A stretch of DNA of 64,000 nucleotides from Gemmatimonadota bacterium. Lineage in GTDB: Bacteria > Gemmatimonadota > Gemmatimonadetes > Gemmatimonadales > Gemmatimonadaceae. Numbering within the stretch: the first letter of the stretch is position 1; the number at the start of each line of letters is the position of its first letter. The stretch covers positions 372,001 to 436,000 of the forward strand of contig JADJNZ010000006.1 in assembly GCA_016714015.1 (NCBI GenBank), in the 5' to 3' direction. The notes below the pieces were generated by a model. It was given only the letters and a program-made list of their open reading frames with translations. It searched no databases and was not told the origin of the DNA. The position numbers and the translations under genes are program-made. Below are positions 42,753 to 52,467 of the stretch, piece after piece.

Positions 42753-42764
42753 GAGCCGCGCGCA

Positions 42765-43241
42765 ATGCAGGTCACGTTCACGGTCAATGGCACCCCGCGG
42801 ACGGTCGACGTCCCGTCCGACATGCCCCTCCTCTGGGTGCTGCGCGACGTCCTCGACCTGAAGGGCACCAAGTACGGGTGTGGCGAGTCGCTCTGCGGCG
42901 CCTGCACCGTCCACGTGAACGGCGAGGCGCAGCGCGCCTGTCAGATCCCCGCCAGCGCGCTCGGCGGCCGCCGCGTGACCACCATCGAAGGACTCGCCGC
43001 CAACGCCGCGCACCCGCTCCAGAAGGCATGGGAGGAGCTCGACGTCCCGCAGTGCGGCTACTGCCAGGCCGGCCAGATCATGCAGGCAGCCGACCTCCTC
43101 GCGAAGAACCCGAAGCCCACCGACGAGGACATCGACGCCGCGATGTACGGCAACCTCTGTCGATGCGCGACCTACCATCGCATCCGCGACGGCATCCATC
43201 GCGCCGCGGCCATCGCCGCGGCCAACGGCAACCGGGAGTGA
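42765..43241 (+). CDS. 2Fe-2S subunit of a xanthine-dehydrogenase-family enzyme (IorA-like)
   Basis: A 158-residue iron-sulphur subunit of a molybdenum hydroxylase. It has eight cysteines: C-x4-C-x2-C in KYGCGESLCGACTV plus C in QRACQ (first, plant-ferredoxin-like cluster), and GYCQAGQ with NLCRCATY (second cluster). The layout matches isoquinoline 1-oxidoreductase alpha subunit and small CoxS/XdhC-type subunits. Starts at ATG 42765, with AAGGAG nine bases upstream. First of four genes; electrons from substrate flow from the Moco subunit to its clusters. Confidence 0.93.
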   Translation: MQVTFTVNGTPRTVDVPSDMPLLWVLRDVLDLKGTKYGCGESLCGACTVHVNGEAQRACQIPASALGGRRVTTIEGLAANAAHPLQKAWEELDVPQCGYCQAGQIMQAADLLAKNPKPTDEDIDAAMYGNLCRCATYHRIRDGIHRAAAIAAANGNRE

Positions 43242-43246
43242 GGCGC

Positions 43247-45505
43247 ATGACGACCGAACCCCGCGACACCACGGCGAAGGGCCTCGACCGCCGCGACTTC
43301 CTCCGCGTCAGCTCCGTCGCCGGTGGCGGATTCCTGCTCGGCACCCTGCTCGACCTCACCCACCCTGCCCTGCTCGGCGCGACCGAGGGGACAGGGATCG
43401 TCGGAGCGGCGACGGCCGCGGCGGGCGAGTTCACGCCCAACGCGTTCATCCGCATCGCGTCGAGCGGCACGATCACCATCATCTCGAAGAACCCCGAGGT
43501 GGGTCAGGGCATCCGCACCATGCTGCCGATGCTCATCGCCGAGGAGCTCGACGTGCCGTGGGAGTCGATCACGATCGAACTCGCGATGGCCGACGAGGCG
43601 AAGTACGGGCGGCAGGTCGCCGGTGGCAGCACCGCGACGCCCACCAACTGGGAGCCGCTGCGCCGGGCGGGCGCCGCCGGGCGGCAGATGCTCATCGCGG
43701 CCGCGGCCGCGACCTGGAACGTGCCGGCGGGCGAGTGCACCACCGACGTGGGCGTCGTGCATCATCGCGCGTCGAACCGACGCGCGACGTATGCATCACT
43801 CGCGGAGAAGGCGGCGACCATGCCGGTGCCCGCGCCGGCGAGCGTGCCGGTGAAGGACCCCAAGGACTACAAGATCATCGGCAAGTTCACGCGCGGGATC
43901 GACAACCGGAAGATCGTCACCGGCCAGCCGCTGTTCGGCATCGACGTGCAGCTGCCGGGGATGCTGCACGCGGTCTACGAGAAGGCGCCGGTGTTCGGGG
44001 CGAAGGTCGCGAGCGCGAACGTCGAGCAGCTCAAGGCGCTCCCCGGCGTGAAGCACGCGTTCATCGTCGAGGGCGGGACCAACCTCGCGGGGCTCCTCCC
44101 CGGCGTCGCGATCGTCGCCGACACCTTCTGGCACGCGCGCTCGGCGCGCCGTCGCCTCCGCGTGACGTGGGCCGACCATCCCACCGCGCAGCAGTCCAGC
44201 GCGGCCTTCTCGGCCAAGGCCGCCGAGCTCCTCGCCGCGGCACCGCAGCAGGTCGTGCGCAACGACGGCGACTGCACCGCGGCGATCGCCGGCGCGGCGA
44301 AGACCGTCACCGCGACCTACGAGTACCCCTTCATCGCGCACGCGCCGCTCGAGCCGCAGAACTGCACGGCGCACTTCGCCAACGGCAAGATGGAGATCTG
44401 GGCGCCGTCGCAGGCGCCGGCCGGTGGACGCGGGCTCGTCGCCCAGGCGCTCGGCATCGCGGCCGAGGACATCAGCATCCACATGATGCGCGGGGGCGGC
44501 GGCTTCGGGCGCCGGCTCAACAACGATTACATGGTCGAGGCGGCGGCGATCGCCAAGCAGGTGGGTGTCCCCGTGAAGCTCACGTGGACGCGCGAGGACG
44601 ACATGCAGCACGACTTCTATCGTCCGGCGGGCTGGCACGGCCTCAAGGGCGGCGTGGACGCCGCGGGCAAGCTCGTCGCGTGGGAGAACCACTTCGTCAC
44701 GTTCGGCGAGGGGCAGGGCTTCGCGCCGGCAGCGAGCATCGGGCCGACCGAGTTCCCCGTCGCCTTCATCCCCAATCTCCGGTTCGGCGTCTCGAAGATG
44801 CCCCTCGGCGTGCCGACGGGATTCCTTCGCGCGCCGACGAGCAACGCCATCGCCTTCGTCTACCAGTCGTTCATCGACGAACTCGCGCTCGCGGCCGGGA
44901 AGGATCCCGTCCAGTTCCGGCTCGACCTGCTCGCCCAGGCGGCGACCATCCCGGCGGTCGCGGGCACGCCGCCGGCCGCGGTGAACGCCGAGCGCATGCG
45001 CGGTGTCCTGCAACTCGTCGCCGAGAAGTCGGGCTGGGGCAAGCGCACGCTGCCCAAGGGGAGCGGCATGGGCGTCGGGATGCACTACAGCCACCGCGGC
45101 TACTTCGCGGAGGTCGCGGAGGTGACGGTGAGCCGGAGCGGCGAGGTGAAGGTCGTGAAGGTCTGGGTCGCCGGCGACGTGGGGAGCCAGATCATCAACC
45201 CGAGCGGCGCGATGGCGCAGGTGCAAGGGTCGGTGCTCGACGGCCTCGCCGAGGCCTTCAAGCAGGAGATCACCATCGAGGGTGGCCGGACGGTGCAGAG
45301 CAACTTCGATGACTTCGAGCTGCTGCGCATCACCGAGGCGCCGCCGGTCGAGGTGCACTTCCACATCACGGACAACCCGCCGACCGGGATGGGCGAGCCG
45401 GCGCTGCCGCCGGTGATCCCCGCGGTCACCAATGCGATCTTCGCCGCGACGGGGAAGCGCGTGCGCTCGCTGCCGCTCTCGCGCCACGACCTCAGCTGGA
45501 GCTGA
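43247..45505 (+). CDS. Molybdopterin-binding catalytic subunit, IorB-like, with Tat signal
   Basis: A 752-residue Moco-binding subunit of the xanthine dehydrogenase family. A Tat signal RRDFLRVSSVAGG lies at the N-terminus, so the enzyme is probably periplasmic, like isoquinoline 1-oxidoreductase beta or aldehyde dehydrogenase of this group. MRGGGGFGRRLNNDY is the molybdopterin-contacting loop and GMGEPALPPVIPAVTNAI carries the conserved active-site glutamate. FLRAPTSNAIAFVYQSF is also typical. Starts five bases after the 2Fe-2S gene. No FAD subunit is present, as in IorAB enzymes. Substrate unknown (N-heterocycle or aldehyde). Confidence 0.92.
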   Translation: MTTEPRDTTAKGLDRRDFLRVSSVAGGGFLLGTLLDLTHPALLGATEGTGIVGAATAAAGEFTPNAFIRIASSGTITIISKNPEVGQGIRTMLPMLIAEELDVPWESITIELAMADEAKYGRQVAGGSTATPTNWEPLRRAGAAGRQMLIAAAAATWNVPAGECTTDVGVVHHRASNRRATYASLAEKAATMPVPAPASVPVKDPKDYKIIGKFTRGIDNRKIVTGQPLFGIDVQLPGMLHAVYEKAPVFGAKVASANVEQLKALPGVKHAFIVEGGTNLAGLLPGVAIVADTFWHARSARRRLRVTWADHPTAQQSSAAFSAKAAELLAAAPQQVVRNDGDCTAAIAGAAKTVTATYEYPFIAHAPLEPQNCTAHFANGKMEIWAPSQAPAGGRGLVAQALGIAAEDISIHMMRGGGGFGRRLNNDYMVEAAAIAKQVGVPVKLTWTREDDMQHDFYRPAGWHGLKGGVDAAGKLVAWENHFVTFGEGQGFAPAASIGPTEFPVAFIPNLRFGVSKMPLGVPTGFLRAPTSNAIAFVYQSFIDELALAAGKDPVQFRLDLLAQAATIPAVAGTPPAAVNAERMRGVLQLVAEKSGWGKRTLPKGSGMGVGMHYSHRGYFAEVAEVTVSRSGEVKVVKVWVAGDVGSQIINPSGAMAQVQGSVLDGLAEAFKQEITIEGGRTVQSNFDDFELLRITEAPPVEVHFHITDNPPTGMGEPALPPVIPAVTNAIFAATGKRVRSLPLSRHDLSWS

Positions 45506-45508
45506 GGC

Positions 45509-46570
45509 GTGAAGCAGTGGCTCGAGTCGCGCCAGGTGTTCGAGGCGATCGCCGCGCGTGACGCCGCTGGCGGCGGCGCGCGCGCGGCGCTCGCCTCGGT
45601 CATCCGCGTGCGGGGCTCGGCGTACCGGCACGAGGGCGCGAAGCTCGTCGTGGGGGCGGACGACGCGATCACGGGGAACGTGAGCGGCGGCTGCCTCGAG
45701 GAGGACGTGCGCGAGGTGGCCCGACGCGTGATCGCGACCGGTGTCGCCGAGCGACGCTCGTACTGCGGCGGCGGGGACGAGATCGCCGCGTGGGACCTCG
45801 GGGTCGGCTGCGAGGGCGAGGTCGAGCTGCTCATCGAGCCCGTCTCCGCGCGCCACGCGGGGATCGACGCGGTGATGCGCGACGAGGAGCCGTTCGTCGT
45901 CCTCACCGATGTCGCTGCCGCGCTCGAGGCGCGCACGGGGACCGCGCATGCCGCGGCCGGGCGCGTGCTCGTCGGCGCGGAGGCGCGCGACTGGATGGGT
46001 GACAGCACCTCGCGCCTCGAGACGCGCGATGGGCGCGAGTGGTTCGTCGACGTGCTCACGCCGCCACCGCGACTGCTGGTGGTGAGCGGAGGTGACGACG
46101 CGCGACATCTCGCGCGTCTCGCCGATGCGGTGGGTTTCCGCGTGGTCGTCGCCGACCGGCGTCCCGGGCTGCTCGCCCGCGAGCGGTTCCCCGCGACCGT
46201 GCGCCTCGTGGAGACCGACGCCGCACGCCTCGGCGAGCGCGTGGTGCTCGACGCGGAGAGCTTCGCGGTCGTGATGACGCACCACTTCGCCGACGACACC
46301 GACTACCTGCGCGCGCTGCTGCAGAGTCCGGTGCGGTATCTCGGCGTGCTCGGGCCGAGGCAACGCACCGATCGGATCCTCGGCATCCTGCGGGCCGAGG
46401 GACCGCTGGACGAGGCGCGGATCTTCGGGCCGGTGGGACTCGACATCGGGACCGATGGCGCCGAGCAGGTCGCGCTCGCGGTGGTGGCGGAGCTGCTCGC
46501 GGTGCGGAGCGGACGCCGGCCCCGGTCGCTCCGCGAACGGGCGGCACCGATCCACGCGCCGGGTGAGTGA
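45509..46570 (+). CDS. XdhC/CoxI-family molybdenum cofactor chaperone
   Basis: A 353-residue protein of the XdhC/CoxI family, which sulphurates or inserts the Moco into xanthine-dehydrogenase-like enzymes. The N-terminal part has GNVSGGCLEEDVREVARRV and the C-terminal Rossmann-like part has YLGVLGPRQRTDRIL. Starts with a GTG three bases after the catalytic subunit stop; its own stop is overlapped by eight bases by the next gene. Position in the operon supports a maturation role for the IorAB-like enzyme. Confidence 0.9.
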   Translation: MKQWLESRQVFEAIAARDAAGGGARAALASVIRVRGSAYRHEGAKLVVGADDAITGNVSGGCLEEDVREVARRVIATGVAERRSYCGGGDEIAAWDLGVGCEGEVELLIEPVSARHAGIDAVMRDEEPFVVLTDVAAALEARTGTAHAAAGRVLVGAEARDWMGDSTSRLETRDGREWFVDVLTPPPRLLVVSGGDDARHLARLADAVGFRVVVADRRPGLLARERFPATVRLVETDAARLGERVVLDAESFAVVMTHHFADDTDYLRALLQSPVRYLGVLGPRQRTDRILGILRAEGPLDEARIFGPVGLDIGTDGAEQVALAVVAELLAVRSGRRPRSLRERAAPIHAPGE

Positions 46571-47192
46571 CGACGCGGCGCACCTCGAGAAGGTGCGCGA
46601 GGCACGGACCGACGCGCGCGTGGGAGCGGTGCTGCTCGCCGCCGGTGCGTCGCGTCGCATGGGACGTCCCAAGCAGCTCCTCGCGGTGGACGGCGAGCCG
46701 ATGGTCCGCCGCGCCGCCCGTCGGGCGCTCGACGCCGGCCTCGCCCCGGTGATCGTCGTGCTCGGACACGAGGCCGAGGCGGTGCGCGGTGCGCTGGAGG
46801 GGCTCGACGTGCGATTCACCACCAGTCCGGACCCCACCGGACCCACGAGCGCGTCACTCCACGCCGGGCTCGCGGCGCTCGACGACGACGTGGCGGCCAC
46901 GATGGTGCTGCTCGCCGACATGGTGCATGTGACGACGCCGATGCTCCATGCACTCGTCGCATCGTGGCGCGCGGCGGGGACGCCGCTCGAGGTCTCGCGC
47001 TACGGCGAGGTGCTCGCGCCACCGCTGCTCTTCCCGCGCGCCCTCTGGCCCGAACTCCTCGCGTGGCACGGCGAGGGATGTGGCAAGGCGGTCGTGCGGG
47101 CGCACCTGCACGAGGCACGCGTGCACCAGTGGCCCGAACCCGCGCTGCGCGACATCGACACGCCCGAGGACTACGCGGCGCTCACCCGCTGA
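46563..47192 (+). CDS. MocA-like molybdenum cofactor cytidylyltransferase (NTP transferase)
   Basis: A 209-residue nucleotidyltransferase. The N-terminal signature AVLLAAGASRRMGRPKQLL is the MobA/MocA nucleotide-binding loop with Lys and Arg, and VIVVLGHEAEAV follows. Lys and Gln in RPKQLL favour a CTP-using MocA over a GTP-using MobA. It would make molybdopterin cytosine dinucleotide, the cofactor form used by most enzymes of this family. The GTG start lies eight bases inside the XdhC gene. Last of the four-gene operon. Confidence 0.85.
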   Translation: MSDDAAHLEKVREARTDARVGAVLLAAGASRRMGRPKQLLAVDGEPMVRRAARRALDAGLAPVIVVLGHEAEAVRGALEGLDVRFTTSPDPTGPTSASLHAGLAALDDDVAATMVLLADMVHVTTPMLHALVASWRAAGTPLEVSRYGEVLAPPLLFPRALWPELLAWHGEGCGKAVVRAHLHEARVHQWPEPALRDIDTPEDYAALTR

Positions 47193-47198
47193 CAGGCC

Positions 47199-47891
47199 TC
47201 AGGGCCCGACGACCACGCGCACCGAGTCGCGCACGCCGTCGGCGGTGACGACGAGCCAGGTGGCACCCGGCTCGACGCCGAGGACGGTCCACGCGCCATT
47301 GGCGTTGGCCGCGGTGGGCGCGAACGAGAGCACCGCGGGGTCGCGCGAGACGGTCACCGCGCGTTGCATGAGGAACTCGCGGTGCACGAGGTCGTTGGTG
47401 TTCGCGTCGCGCATGAGGCTCCTCACCACGCGCGTGGCGCCGACGGCGAGCGGCGTTGCATCGCAGGCCACGGGTGCCGCGGCACTCCCGCAGAAGAGGT
47501 CGAAGGTGGCGAGCTTCTGTCCGACCATGACCGTCGTCGAGACGATGACGTCGCCGAAGCGGGCGGAGACGGCCACCGGCAGGTAACCCGCGTGCGCCTT
47601 GGTGACCACGAACTCGGCGTAGCCCCCGGCGAACACCTGCGTCTCGGGATTGGCGAGGCCGTTGGAGGTCCACACGATCCCGGATTGCCCCGCCGGCAGC
47701 GGTGGATCGGTGAGCAGCGTCACGGTGAATCGCTCCCCGATCGAGAAGGTCGAATCGGGCGCGATGAGCGTCTTCGTCGCCGACGCATCGGGGTCCCAGT
47801 GATTGTCGCGGACGAACGGCTCCTCGAGATGGCACCCGAGGAGGACCGTCGCGACGGCGACCCAGGCGAACGCGCGCGAGGACCTCGGCAT
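47199..47891 (-). CDS. Hypothetical Ig-like lipoprotein
   Basis: A 230-residue lipoprotein (AVATVLLGC). The mature part is beta-rich, with strands as in Ig-like or Big domains (GERFTVTLLTDPPLPAGQSG, and VEPGATWLVVTADGVRDSVR at the C-terminus). Two cysteines (FCGSAAAPVACD) may form a disulphide. Its ATG overlaps the stop of the upstream gene by one base, so it is co-translated with the DUF5683-like protein. Function unknown; likely envelope structural. Confidence 0.72.
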   Translation of the reverse strand: MPRSSRAFAWVAVATVLLGCHLEEPFVRDNHWDPDASATKTLIAPDSTFSIGERFTVTLLTDPPLPAGQSGIVWTSNGLANPETQVFAGGYAEFVVTKAHAGYLPVAVSARFGDVIVSTTVMVGQKLATFDLFCGSAAAPVACDATPLAVGATRVVRSLMRDANTNDLVHREFLMQRAVTVSRDPAVLSFAPTAANANGAWTVLGVEPGATWLVVTADGVRDSVRVVVGP

Positions 47892-49468
47892 CAGAACCGC
47901 ACCCGGAGACCGAGGTGGCCGGTCGTGAGCGCCGGGAGGACCTCCACGCGCCGCGTGCGCGGCCGTCCGACCTCGCGCACGTCGGCGAGGCGTCGCGCGT
48001 GCTGCCACTCGTTCCACACGGCCTCCATGCCGGCCCCGATCCATAGTCCCGCCGCCGCGACGGTGAGCGCGTTCCCCGCGGTGCGCGCGTTCTGGGCCCG
48101 CTTGTAGCGCGTCACCGCGTCGGGGAAGTCCCCGCCCTGGTACGCCTGGTACTCGCGGTACGACTTCCGCGCGAATCCTCGCGCACCCTCCGCCGCGGTG
48201 TACGTGAGCGCCGTGGACGCGAACACGGTGAGCGCGAGCCGACGACGCAGCGGCCCGGTCGCCTGCCCATAGCCCGGGATCACCGACCGGAGCGCGATCA
48301 CCGGCAGCGGGATCGACGTGCAGCGCGCCGGCTTCCGCGAGGCATCCGCCATGTCGCGGAGCGAGGCCGGCGCCTCGGGGGCGAGCGTCAGGCAGGGGTA
48401 CACGTCCATCACGTCGGCGATGAGCGAGAGCGCCTCGGGATCCCGGTCGCGCAGCGAGAAGGCGACCGCCGACGCGAGCATCGCATCGCGGATCTCGTGC
48501 TGCGGCGGCCGCGGCTGGAACATGAGCCGCGTCAGCGCCTCCGAGGCCGCGAGACCCAGCGCGCCGCGGGTGAAGGCCTCGTGCGCGACGCGCAGCGACG
48601 AGTCGGTCGGTGCGGCGAACTCGACTGGCGGCAGGGCGAGCGACGCGTCCGCGGCGTCGAGCGTCCGCGCGTGCCAGGGGAGCATCTGCTGCCAGACCGC
48701 GCGGATGAGCCGATCGGGGAGCGGGAGCACATCCGGTTCGGGATCGACCGGATTGTAGACGTGCACCTCGAGCCGCGGCACGCGCCCCTCGGCATCGGGG
48801 GAGAACGCGAGCGGGTCGATCCAGACGCGCACCTGCTCGCTCCCGTCGACGACGAGTTGCGTGCGCGTCACCTTCGTGACCGGTGCGCGCCCCGTGAGCG
48901 GCGTCGGCTCGACGAGCCCATCACGTCGCATCTCGGCGCTGGCGACCTGTTCGAACGCGCGCACGGGCCCGAAGGCGCCGTAGAGGGCCCCGCGCGAGAG
49001 CGCCGCGAATCGCGCGAGGACGCCCGCGTGACAGTCGAAGCGCCGCTGCTCCTTCGGGTAGATCGCGATGGCCACCAGCGGCCGGGCCCGCGCTGCCGAG
49101 TCGAAGGCGGCCCATGGATCGATCGTGTCGGTCGACGCGACCTGCGCATCGGACAGGGCGAGCGCGCGCTGACACCCCCGCGTGGCCTTCACGATCAAGG
49201 AATCCTGCGCGAGCGCGTCCACCGCCATCGGCGTGAGCACGAGGATCTGGTACCGCTCGCCGTCCACGAGATACGAGGCGCCGGTGCGCCCGCGCGCGGC
49301 GATCGAGGTGCGCCACTCGAGGAAGCCGCCCCCGGCGGGCCCGGGCGCGAGGATCGAGTCGGGCGCGGCGGGGGGACGTTCGCGCGCCGGCGTCTGCGCA
49401 CCGGCGACGCTCGCTGACGCGAGCATCGCCGACCCTGCGAGGAGCACCCGGCGAGCGACGCGGCCCAT
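47891..49468 (-). CDS. Secreted DUF5683-like envelope protein
   Basis: A 525-residue exported protein. A signal peptide ending VAGAQ is followed by a large helical region, then a C-terminal part with the IPGYGQ motif and hydrophobic helices (LALTVFASTALTYTAAEG, NALTVAAAGLWIGAGMEAVW) that resembles DUF5683 (IPG-x-GQ-x-Y-G). The last residues are YRNE-like basic (RRLADVREVGRPRTRRVEV). The ATG at 49468 is 41 bases after the S41 gene stop. Probably outer-membrane or periplasmic; no known activity. Confidence 0.7.
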   Translation of the reverse strand: MGRVARRVLLAGSAMLASASVAGAQTPARERPPAAPDSILAPGPAGGGFLEWRTSIAARGRTGASYLVDGERYQILVLTPMAVDALAQDSLIVKATRGCQRALALSDAQVASTDTIDPWAAFDSAARARPLVAIAIYPKEQRRFDCHAGVLARFAALSRGALYGAFGPVRAFEQVASAEMRRDGLVEPTPLTGRAPVTKVTRTQLVVDGSEQVRVWIDPLAFSPDAEGRVPRLEVHVYNPVDPEPDVLPLPDRLIRAVWQQMLPWHARTLDAADASLALPPVEFAAPTDSSLRVAHEAFTRGALGLAASEALTRLMFQPRPPQHEIRDAMLASAVAFSLRDRDPEALSLIADVMDVYPCLTLAPEAPASLRDMADASRKPARCTSIPLPVIALRSVIPGYGQATGPLRRRLALTVFASTALTYTAAEGARGFARKSYREYQAYQGGDFPDAVTRYKRAQNARTAGNALTVAAAGLWIGAGMEAVWNEWQHARRLADVREVGRPRTRRVEVLPALTTGHLGLRVRF

Positions 49469-49509
49469 GACGCAATCTACCCCTCGTCGGTCGCGCCGTT
49501 CGCGCCCGC

Positions 49510-51147
49510 TCAGGGGCGACCCGAGAACCGCCCGAACTGCTGCATCGCATCCTGCACGGCGGGATCGGTCCGCGCCTCCACGAGATAGAGCCCCGCGTTC
49601 CCGAATCGCACGTACGCGACCACCTCCATCAGCCGCGTCTGCAACAGGGCGTCCGCGTCCGCACCATCCGGGATGCTGAGGCCGCTCTCCCGTGCGAGGG
49701 AGCGGAACGACGCGAAGGCCGTGGCCGGGAGCCCGGCCGCGGCGAGCGCGTCCGCGGTCGTGAGCGATGCGCCCGCCGACGAGACGTACGTGTTCGCCCA
49801 TTTGATCGGCAGGTCGAGCTCGGCGGCGCGCGCGACCCACGACGGCGGGTCCGCCGGACGCGGCGTGCGCACGTCGGGGTAGATGCCCCCACCGCCGTAC
49901 AGCGTCCGTCCGCTCGCCGACTTGCACGTCGGACGTCCGATCGTGTCGCGCTCCGCCCGTGCCGCGCGATAGTACTCGCGGCTCGTGAGGTCCCGGTACT
50001 GCCGCTGCACCGCGCGCCCGCAGGGCGTCCGGACCTGGCCGATCACGAGCACGATGACGGAGCCATCCGAGAGCGGGAAGCCCTGCATCATGAGCGACTT
50101 CCCGAAGCTCGGCTGCCCGTGGATGACCGCGCGATCATGGTCCTGCAACGCGCCGGCGACGAGCTCGGAGGCGCTCGCCGTGCCGGCGTCGATCATCACC
50201 ACGATCGGGTAGTTCCGGTCGCCACGGAAGAACGATCGACGGACCCGCCCCGTGTCGACGGCCGCCGCTCGACGTCCCTCCGACGTGTACACGATGGTCC
50301 GTTCGGGAAGGAACTCGCCCGCGACCGCGGACGCCTCGGCCACGCTGCCACCGCCGTTGTCGCGCAGGTCAAGGACCAGTCGACGCATCCCGGCCTTCTC
50401 GAGGCGGTCCACGGCCGCACGGAGATCGGCCGCGACGTTCTCGGCCGCGAAGGTCGTGATGCGGATGTAGCCCGTGGTCGCATCGAGCAACAGCGCCGCG
50501 GGGACCGCCGTCTCCCCGTCGAACCGTTCGCGCTTCACCACGCGAGTGAGCGTGGCGTACGTCCCGTCGGGGCGCCGACGTTCGAGCGTGAGCGAGACCG
50601 TGGTGCCGCGCGGCCCCGCGAGCTCGATCTCCAGTTCGGTGGGACTCTCGGCGCGCATCGGATGTCCGTCGATCGCGAGGAGCTCGTCACCCGGCAGGAT
50701 GTCCTGCCGCGCCGCCTGCGTCCCGGCCGCGACGCGCGCGACGACCGCGGCACCGCCCGACATCGTGAAGTCGACCGGCACGGGATGGAGCTTCCCCGCG
50801 CGCAGTTCCGCCTCCTTCCCCGGCGAGAGCCGGACGGCCGGGATCACGTACGAATGCGGGTCGGTGGCCTGCACCATCGCCTGGATCGCGGAGAGGAACA
50901 GTCGATGCGAGTCGAGCGAGTCGGGATGGTTGACGCGGATCTGGTTGAAGACCTGCGAGAAGAGCTGCAGGTCCTCGGCGACGGTGCGCGGCCGCGTCAT
51001 CGCCGGCGCCGCCTTCACCGTGTCGGCCGGAAGGCGCTGCTGCGCGGCCAGCGACGGGACGGCGGCCGTCAGCGCGACGACCAGTGCCGCCGCAGGCAGC
51101 GGGCGCGCACCCCGCGGGTACGCCCGGCGACCGGTGACGCGGCTCAT
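49510..51147 (-). CDS. S41-family peptidase (C-terminal processing peptidase)
   Basis: A 545-residue protease of the CtpA/S41 family. After a signal peptide ending PSLAAQ comes a PDZ domain at about 125-200 (VVARVAAGTQAARQDILPGDE). The catalytic Ser lies in GTASASELVAGALQD and Lys in SFGKSLMMQ, with LDLRDNGGGSVAEA before them. S41 peptidases cut periplasmic proteins near their C-terminus. A cysteine-bearing insert lies after the catalytic Lys (TPCGRAV...PTCKSASGR). It overlaps the TPR gene stop by four bases. So TPR to S41 to DUF5683-like to lipoprotein appear co-transcribed. Confidence 0.9.
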   Translation of the reverse strand: MSRVTGRRAYPRGARPLPAAALVVALTAAVPSLAAQQRLPADTVKAAPAMTRPRTVAEDLQLFSQVFNQIRVNHPDSLDSHRLFLSAIQAMVQATDPHSYVIPAVRLSPGKEAELRAGKLHPVPVDFTMSGGAAVVARVAAGTQAARQDILPGDELLAIDGHPMRAESPTELEIELAGPRGTTVSLTLERRRPDGTYATLTRVVKRERFDGETAVPAALLLDATTGYIRITTFAAENVAADLRAAVDRLEKAGMRRLVLDLRDNGGGSVAEASAVAGEFLPERTIVYTSEGRRAAAVDTGRVRRSFFRGDRNYPIVVMIDAGTASASELVAGALQDHDRAVIHGQPSFGKSLMMQGFPLSDGSVIVLVIGQVRTPCGRAVQRQYRDLTSREYYRAARAERDTIGRPTCKSASGRTLYGGGGIYPDVRTPRPADPPSWVARAAELDLPIKWANTYVSSAGASLTTADALAAAGLPATAFASFRSLARESGLSIPDGADADALLQTRLMEVVAYVRFGNAGLYLVEARTDPAVQDAMQQFGRFSGRP

Positions 51148-52340
51148 GGCTGGAGCCCGGCGACGCGTTCGGTCGCCTGGTTCCGCCGGGCGACGTCGCG
51201 CCGCGCGGCCATCGTCAGGAACCGCTGGTAGCTCGCGCGCGCCTCCGCCTTGTCGCCGGAACGCTCCAGCGCCTGGGCGAGCTCGAAGTGCGAGGCCGCG
51301 TGCAGCGGCTCGAGCTCGATCGCCTTCCGCAGCGGCGCGATCGCGTCGGCCGCCTGCCCCGCGGAGAGCAGCACGCTCCCATGGAGGTAGTGGACGTACG
51401 GTTCATCGACCGCGAGGTCCGCGGCGAGCGCGAGCTCACTCACCGCCGTCACGGTGTCGTTGGCTGCCAGCGCGAGGCGACCCAGCTCGACGTGCGCCAT
51501 GAAGTACGACAGGTCCTCGCCGATGGATCGCCCGAGCGCGGCGCGCGCCGAGTCGAGCTGCCCGCTCTTCCCATAGGAGAGGGCCAGGCTGTGCTCCACC
51601 ATCGCGCGCGAGTTGTAGAACACGACGTCCTCGTCACGGTCGTTCTCGCGCTTGGCGAGGGCCTCGCTCGCGAGCCGGAACTCCGCGATGGCCGCCGGGA
51701 ACATCCCCTGCAGGGCGTACACGCGACCGCGCTCGAGCCGGATGTAGCCGGGCGTGCGGCTCTGCTTCATCGCGAGCTCGTAGTCGGCGAGGGCGGGCTG
51801 GAATCGCCCTTCGCCGTACGCCACCCACGCGCGCATGTACGCCGACCCGCTATAGAGATAGTCGCGGATCACGCGATCGATCTCCATCGGCGAGGCGGTC
51901 GGATAGTCGGCGCGCATGAGGGTCCGGTAGTACGTCATGAGCATCGTGTGGTCGTACTTCCGGTAGTAGAGCGGATCGAGCCGGAGGGCACGCAGGGCGA
52001 GCGAGTCGAGCGCCTTGAGCTCCTTCGACTCGCGCGCGCGGCGTCCGCCCTCGATGTGCATCTTGAGCGTCGCCGGCCGCCGCATGATCATCGCGGCACG
52101 ACGCCCGTCGAGCGCATCCGCCGAGCTCGGATCGAGCCGCGCGGCCCAGTAGAACGCCTGTGCCGCCTCGGCGGGCTTCTCCTCGAGGATCCGCGCGCCA
52201 TGGGCGAAGTAGGCGTTGGCGTCGTTGGTGTCGGCGTCGGCGGCGAGACGCGGACGACGCTCCACCGCGCCGAGTCGTGCCTGCGACTGCACCGGGGCGG
52301 AGAGGAGCACGGCGAGCAACAGGATGGCGGACGAGCGCAT
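51144..52340 (-). CDS. Secreted tetratricopeptide-repeat protein
   Basis: A 398-residue TPR protein with a signal peptide ending PVQSQ. At least six TPR-like units are visible, e.g. AQAFYWAARLDPSSADAL, MRAWVAYGEGRFQPALADYE, RGRVYALQGMFPAAIAEFR, LHGSVLLSAGQAADAIAPLR and SHFELAQALERSGDKAEA. It would serve as a scaffold in the periplasm, possibly for the S41 protease encoded next (4-base overlap). First gene of this operon; the ATG at 52340 is preceded by a 127-base gap. Confidence 0.88.
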   Translation of the reverse strand: MRSSAILLLAVLLSAPVQSQARLGAVERRPRLAADADTNDANAYFAHGARILEEKPAEAAQAFYWAARLDPSSADALDGRRAAMIMRRPATLKMHIEGGRRARESKELKALDSLALRALRLDPLYYRKYDHTMLMTYYRTLMRADYPTASPMEIDRVIRDYLYSGSAYMRAWVAYGEGRFQPALADYELAMKQSRTPGYIRLERGRVYALQGMFPAAIAEFRLASEALAKRENDRDEDVVFYNSRAMVEHSLALSYGKSGQLDSARAALGRSIGEDLSYFMAHVELGRLALAANDTVTAVSELALAADLAVDEPYVHYLHGSVLLSAGQAADAIAPLRKAIELEPLHAASHFELAQALERSGDKAEARASYQRFLTMAARRDVARRNQATERVAGLQP

Positions 52341-52467
52341 GCGGACCTCGGGATGATGGCCGGGTGGGGTGCTCGGACGCCGCGAACTTCCCGCCCGGTA
52401 CAACGCTCGTCAAGACGGGTCGCGTCGGGTCAAGGAAGTCCCGACACGCCACCCCGTCCGACCACCC

